From the NCBI RefSeq assembly GCF_014805625.2, contig NW_023998414.1, positions 1,765,477 to 1,829,476 on the forward strand: 64,000 nucleotides of DNA, written 5' to 3'. Made by a program: the position numbers and the translations under genes. The DNA comes from Glossina fuscipes (taxonomy: Eukaryota; Arthropoda; Insecta; Diptera; Glossinidae). The notes beneath the pieces are model-generated. The model saw nothing but the letters and a program-made list of their open reading frames with translations. It ran no database searches and was not told the origin of the DNA. How positions within the stretch are numbered: position 1 is the first letter of the stretch; each line of letters opens with the position of its first letter. Of this stretch, positions 61,036 through 64,000 are shown in pieces.

Positions 61036-62474
61036 CTTGCAGCATCATTATTAGTGTGCGAGTGCTTCGGTTTCACCGGCCTGTCAAAGATCACTTTTTC
61101 ACAATTAATCTTTTGAAATTTTCCACTTTTTGAATTGAAATTATGCGACTTACTCGATATGGAGTTCGTATCATAGTTTCCCAAGTTTGTTAATTGTGCT
61201 CTTGAATTTGAATAAGAAATATTTGCGAAATGGAACTAAATTTTTTCTTTGCCGAGATGAAACGCGCCGCTGTGCTCCGACCATTCATTCACTTACTTGA
61301 TTTTCATTACCTTTAAGATGAAATCGCAATCTAACTCAACTATGACTGATTAAGACAATGTTATAATTAAATTTTTATTGAATCAAGTAATATCTTAAAA
61401 CTAATACAATGGGTTCAAGTTATGTTGTTGATAACGTAAAATAGGACCAAGTCGGAGATAATTTTTTATTTGTTTCAACACAAAGACAAAAAAACAAATT
61501 GTAGGAAAGAGAGGAGAAATATATATGTTTATATAATTATGCGGCTTAGTATAACTTACGGTATTCCCAATTTAATTCCTGTAACTCATAGCTGAACTTA
61601 ACTCATTTATTTGGATCGAAATATGGGTTTCACCACTTTACGGGATATTCACATATGGTATTTACTACTTCATGTCGAGTGTTACCAGCATGCAAAGTTA
61701 TTATTATTGATGACAGTGGATTGTTTTTGTATACGTATAACGGGACATAAGTCTTATCGCCCACGCACGACAGCAACCAAGAGCGTGAACTTCCGGAGAA
61801 TGGGAAACAAGAAAGATCAATGTCGCATAGCGACTTGTTTCACATCCTACAATCGACCGGTCGTTGCCGCACAGATGGAATCTTATATCCTATTACTAAT
61901 ACCTTACGCTATTCAATCATATAATAATACTTAACCTAATCCTATCGTATATAAAACACAAAGATACACAAAGATAAACTAACGAATTTATAATTTTAGA
62001 ACATAAACACTAAGTAGCTCATGTCTTATCTCGCTAACAATATTATTCTGTTTTCCGAAGTCGCCTGGAAAGAGCTGCTAAATAGCTTTCTACATTTCTT
62101 GTCCTCATACTTTCATGATTTTCTTTCTTTTCATTTATATAAGAAATATTTCGCTTAGAGCGTAATCTCAGTTTAAGTGAATGCAAAAATGTTGCATTTT
62201 TCGTGAAAAATCCTTCCTACTACGGTTACAATATTTAATATATGAGTTTTACTTAGAAAGCATATAAGGCTTTCTTCGAGCGAATTTATTATTTATATAA
62301 CGAGCCCCTGCTTCAACCGATTCGTACATCACATAGTCAATGCACAATTTTGTTGCTTGTTCCAGTCGTTGCTCAAACTTCGCTTCGATCATGATTGCTG
62401 CAGGCATACATATATATTGTTACCTCTGGGTCTTTTAATATTTTCTCAATTATCTCCTCACCATATCCGAGCAT
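60815..62474 (-). CDS. Four-exon gene model, unrecognised 166-aa polar protein
   Basis: Minus-strand exons: 62474-62424, 62377-62253, 61200-61037 and 60975-60815. Junctions are phase 0, 2 and 1, with GT-AG introns of 46, 1052 and 61 nt; the total is 167 codons with the stop. Exon 1 begins MLGYGEEIIEKILKDPE with an in-frame TAA just upstream. Exon 2 continues FEQRLEQATKLCIDYVMYE, an amphipathic helical start. Exon 3 is Asn/Ser/Lys-rich with VIFDRPVKPKHSHTNND. Exon 4 ends DEIYSIIDYESQ. ATTAAA lies at 60793-60798, just past the stop. No family is recognised. Weak points are the very short first intron, the purine-rich acceptors of introns 1 and 3, and a strong unused donor (CG|GTAAGA) right after the stop. 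An alternative exon 4 acceptor is the CTGCAG about 16 nt downstream. It is antisense to the transferase and may lie inside that gene's intron 4. Confidence 0.5.
60998..61031 (+). repeat. (AT)n microsatellite inside a 61-nt intron
   Basis: In the minus-strand gene model this array makes up about half of intron 3 (60976-61036). Confidence 0.9.
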
Positions 62475-64000
62475 TATTTAAATATCGTTTCGCATACGAA
62501 ATTATAAAATTAAAAATTTACTTATAATCTTAGTTTTCTATCAAATCATTGAAACATTTGTTTCATGTTGTTCATGTTGTTCTACTTGTTTTTATTATGA
62601 ATTATATGAAAACCTTTTAAAAGCACTTTACGCGAAACAGTTTTGTTTTAAGTAAAAATGTATTGCATTTAAACCGCTTAATTATTTATAAATCCCCACG
62701 TGACTAGAGCAAAACATGAACGGATTTCACATCTCGTTTTATACGCATGCGAGATATATCTCATATCGTACGAAGTTCAATTGTGTCTTACTATGTTTTC
62801 ATCGCGAATGAACAAAACATCTGTTGCTGCTCACCTATTAATATATCATTAAATTTTATTATTAATTATTAGAAACTCATCGCTTTGTGTACTTTTTGTG
62901 TACATTTTCCTATCTTTCAAAAATCTTTCTATCAATTTCATGGTTCTATGGTCCTTCTATGATCCTATCCGCAAACGAACTCATTTTTGGAATTTCGTCA
63001 TAAGAATAGCGGAGGCTTGAGTAGATGTTAATCAGAAGGCGGAATACTTGATCACTTGATCACTTTCTGATATGGTGCGCTATATATGCGCATTATAATG
63101 TGGACGTCATTGATAATGAGCATTAATGGCTTGCCTGGACCGAATCAAAATGGTTTACACTTCGGATATCGTATCGCGCCCATTGCTCAGCACCATGGAT
63201 GACAGATATTACGAAATTGGCATAGCAGAACATGATTTTCTTATTTATTTATTTTTAATTTTACATTATCCATCGTATGTTTGTACGTAGAAACAACATC
63301 CGTTTGCGGATCGAAATGATTTACTTAATATGATGTGAACTCAATTTGAATGGTATTTGTATTTGATTTTAAAGTTTAATTTTAATCGAATTTTAAATTG
63401 ATAACTATGATCATGATTTGATCGAAATTTAAAAATTGATCTTGATGATCTTTAAATTTTACCTTTCCTCATACAAAGACGCTTGTAACACAGAAGGTTA
63501 AAAAAAATGTGGCATTTCAACCAAATTGTTTACACCAATTTAGTATACCAGGATACTTTCACACTGTACTGCATGTTTTGAAAATCGCAAACTTTTTTTT
63601 TGTTCATGTAACAACTTTCAATCGGATTCGTGCTAGGGGGGAAAAAAAGGCCATCTTGTCAAAATATTGCAAAAATTTCAAACTGAACATTGACCTCAAG
63701 AATAGATGAGAAAACATAATACACAGAGTGTCGAATAGACGACGGACAAGAAGAAAAGCAAATAAACTGACCGAAAGATCATGTTAAATCGATTCCGAAT
63801 TTGCTGGTAGATCGATTGTTATAATAAAAGTTGAGTCTATCTCGCGGTCCAATGAAAAGAAAACCACGATATATTCCGTAGACGTGTCAGAAGCGATTAA
63901 TAAACAAAAACACATATAAATTATAAGCAAAATGAGTGATTTGGATATATATATATATATATATATATATTAGATGGAAGGTATATACATATATTCAACG
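62475..64000. other. Right end, no gene recognised
   Basis: Upstream side of the minus-strand gene. GCGCATATATAGCGC near 63077-63091 is a small palindrome-like TATA-containing site. A short TTAAATCGATTCCGAATTTG at 63784-63803 may be an INE-1-like crumb. Confidence 0.35.

Noticed and set aside
61611..61934. 107-codon plus ORF
   Set aside because: No recognisable motif, no partner signals, and it overlaps the long intron of the opposite-strand gene model; treated as chance.
1..64000. CRISPR arrays, bacterial operons, rRNA genes
   Set aside because: None seen; spliced genes, poly(A) signals and fly transposons show eukaryotic nuclear DNA.

Overview
The window is AT-rich nuclear DNA from a dipteran fly. 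It has very long introns, dense A/T homopolymers and (AT)n microsatellites, fly-type DINE-1/INE-1-like elements, and mariner, Tc1 and non-LTR relics. A calyptrate such as a tsetse fly would fit, but that is inference: no species-diagnostic gene is visible. A 10-base assembly gap lies at 13051-13060.

Layout. 1 to about 29.1 kb: no convincing host gene. It holds a cluster of about 0.85-kb INE-1-like elements (4.77-7.9 kb), a second repeat family with a conserved head, two dead mariner elements (11.7-12.2 kb plus strand; 25.5-25.7 kb minus strand), a weak nuclear-receptor-like relic (21.9-22.8 kb) and microsatellites. 29.18-53.38 kb: the first four coding exons of a plus-strand tRNA dimethylallyltransferase gene (TRIT1/MiaA/MOD5 family). 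Its Walker A, DSMQ-VY and VGGTNYY motifs are readable across spliced exons. The last exons are not in the window. Intron 1 (7.7 kb) carries two dead non-LTR reverse transcriptases in opposite orientations and a possible small membrane-protein ORF.

The most interesting region is intron 2 of that gene (37139-52892, 15.75 kb). It has no GT donor. Its donor reads GCATCCTTT and its branch site TTCCTTAAC, which matches a minor-spliceosome (U12-type) intron with a GC-AG boundary. Inside it, on the same strand, are two intact intronless paralogous multi-pass membrane protein genes (49.03-49.61 and 51.13-51.72 kb). Between them lies a decayed third copy (about 50.40-50.89 kb). The intron also holds a degraded Tc1-like element (46.6-47.3 kb).

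53.4-64 kb: a full INE-1-like copy (55.41-56.27 kb), a tRNA-derived SINE-like element (59.76-59.95 kb, minus) and a four-exon minus-strand gene model (62474-60815; 166 codons, all phases consistent) for an unrecognised protein. Because the transferase's later exons are missing, this minus-strand gene may also be nested inside it.

All calls come from reading the sequence; no alignment or database search was run.
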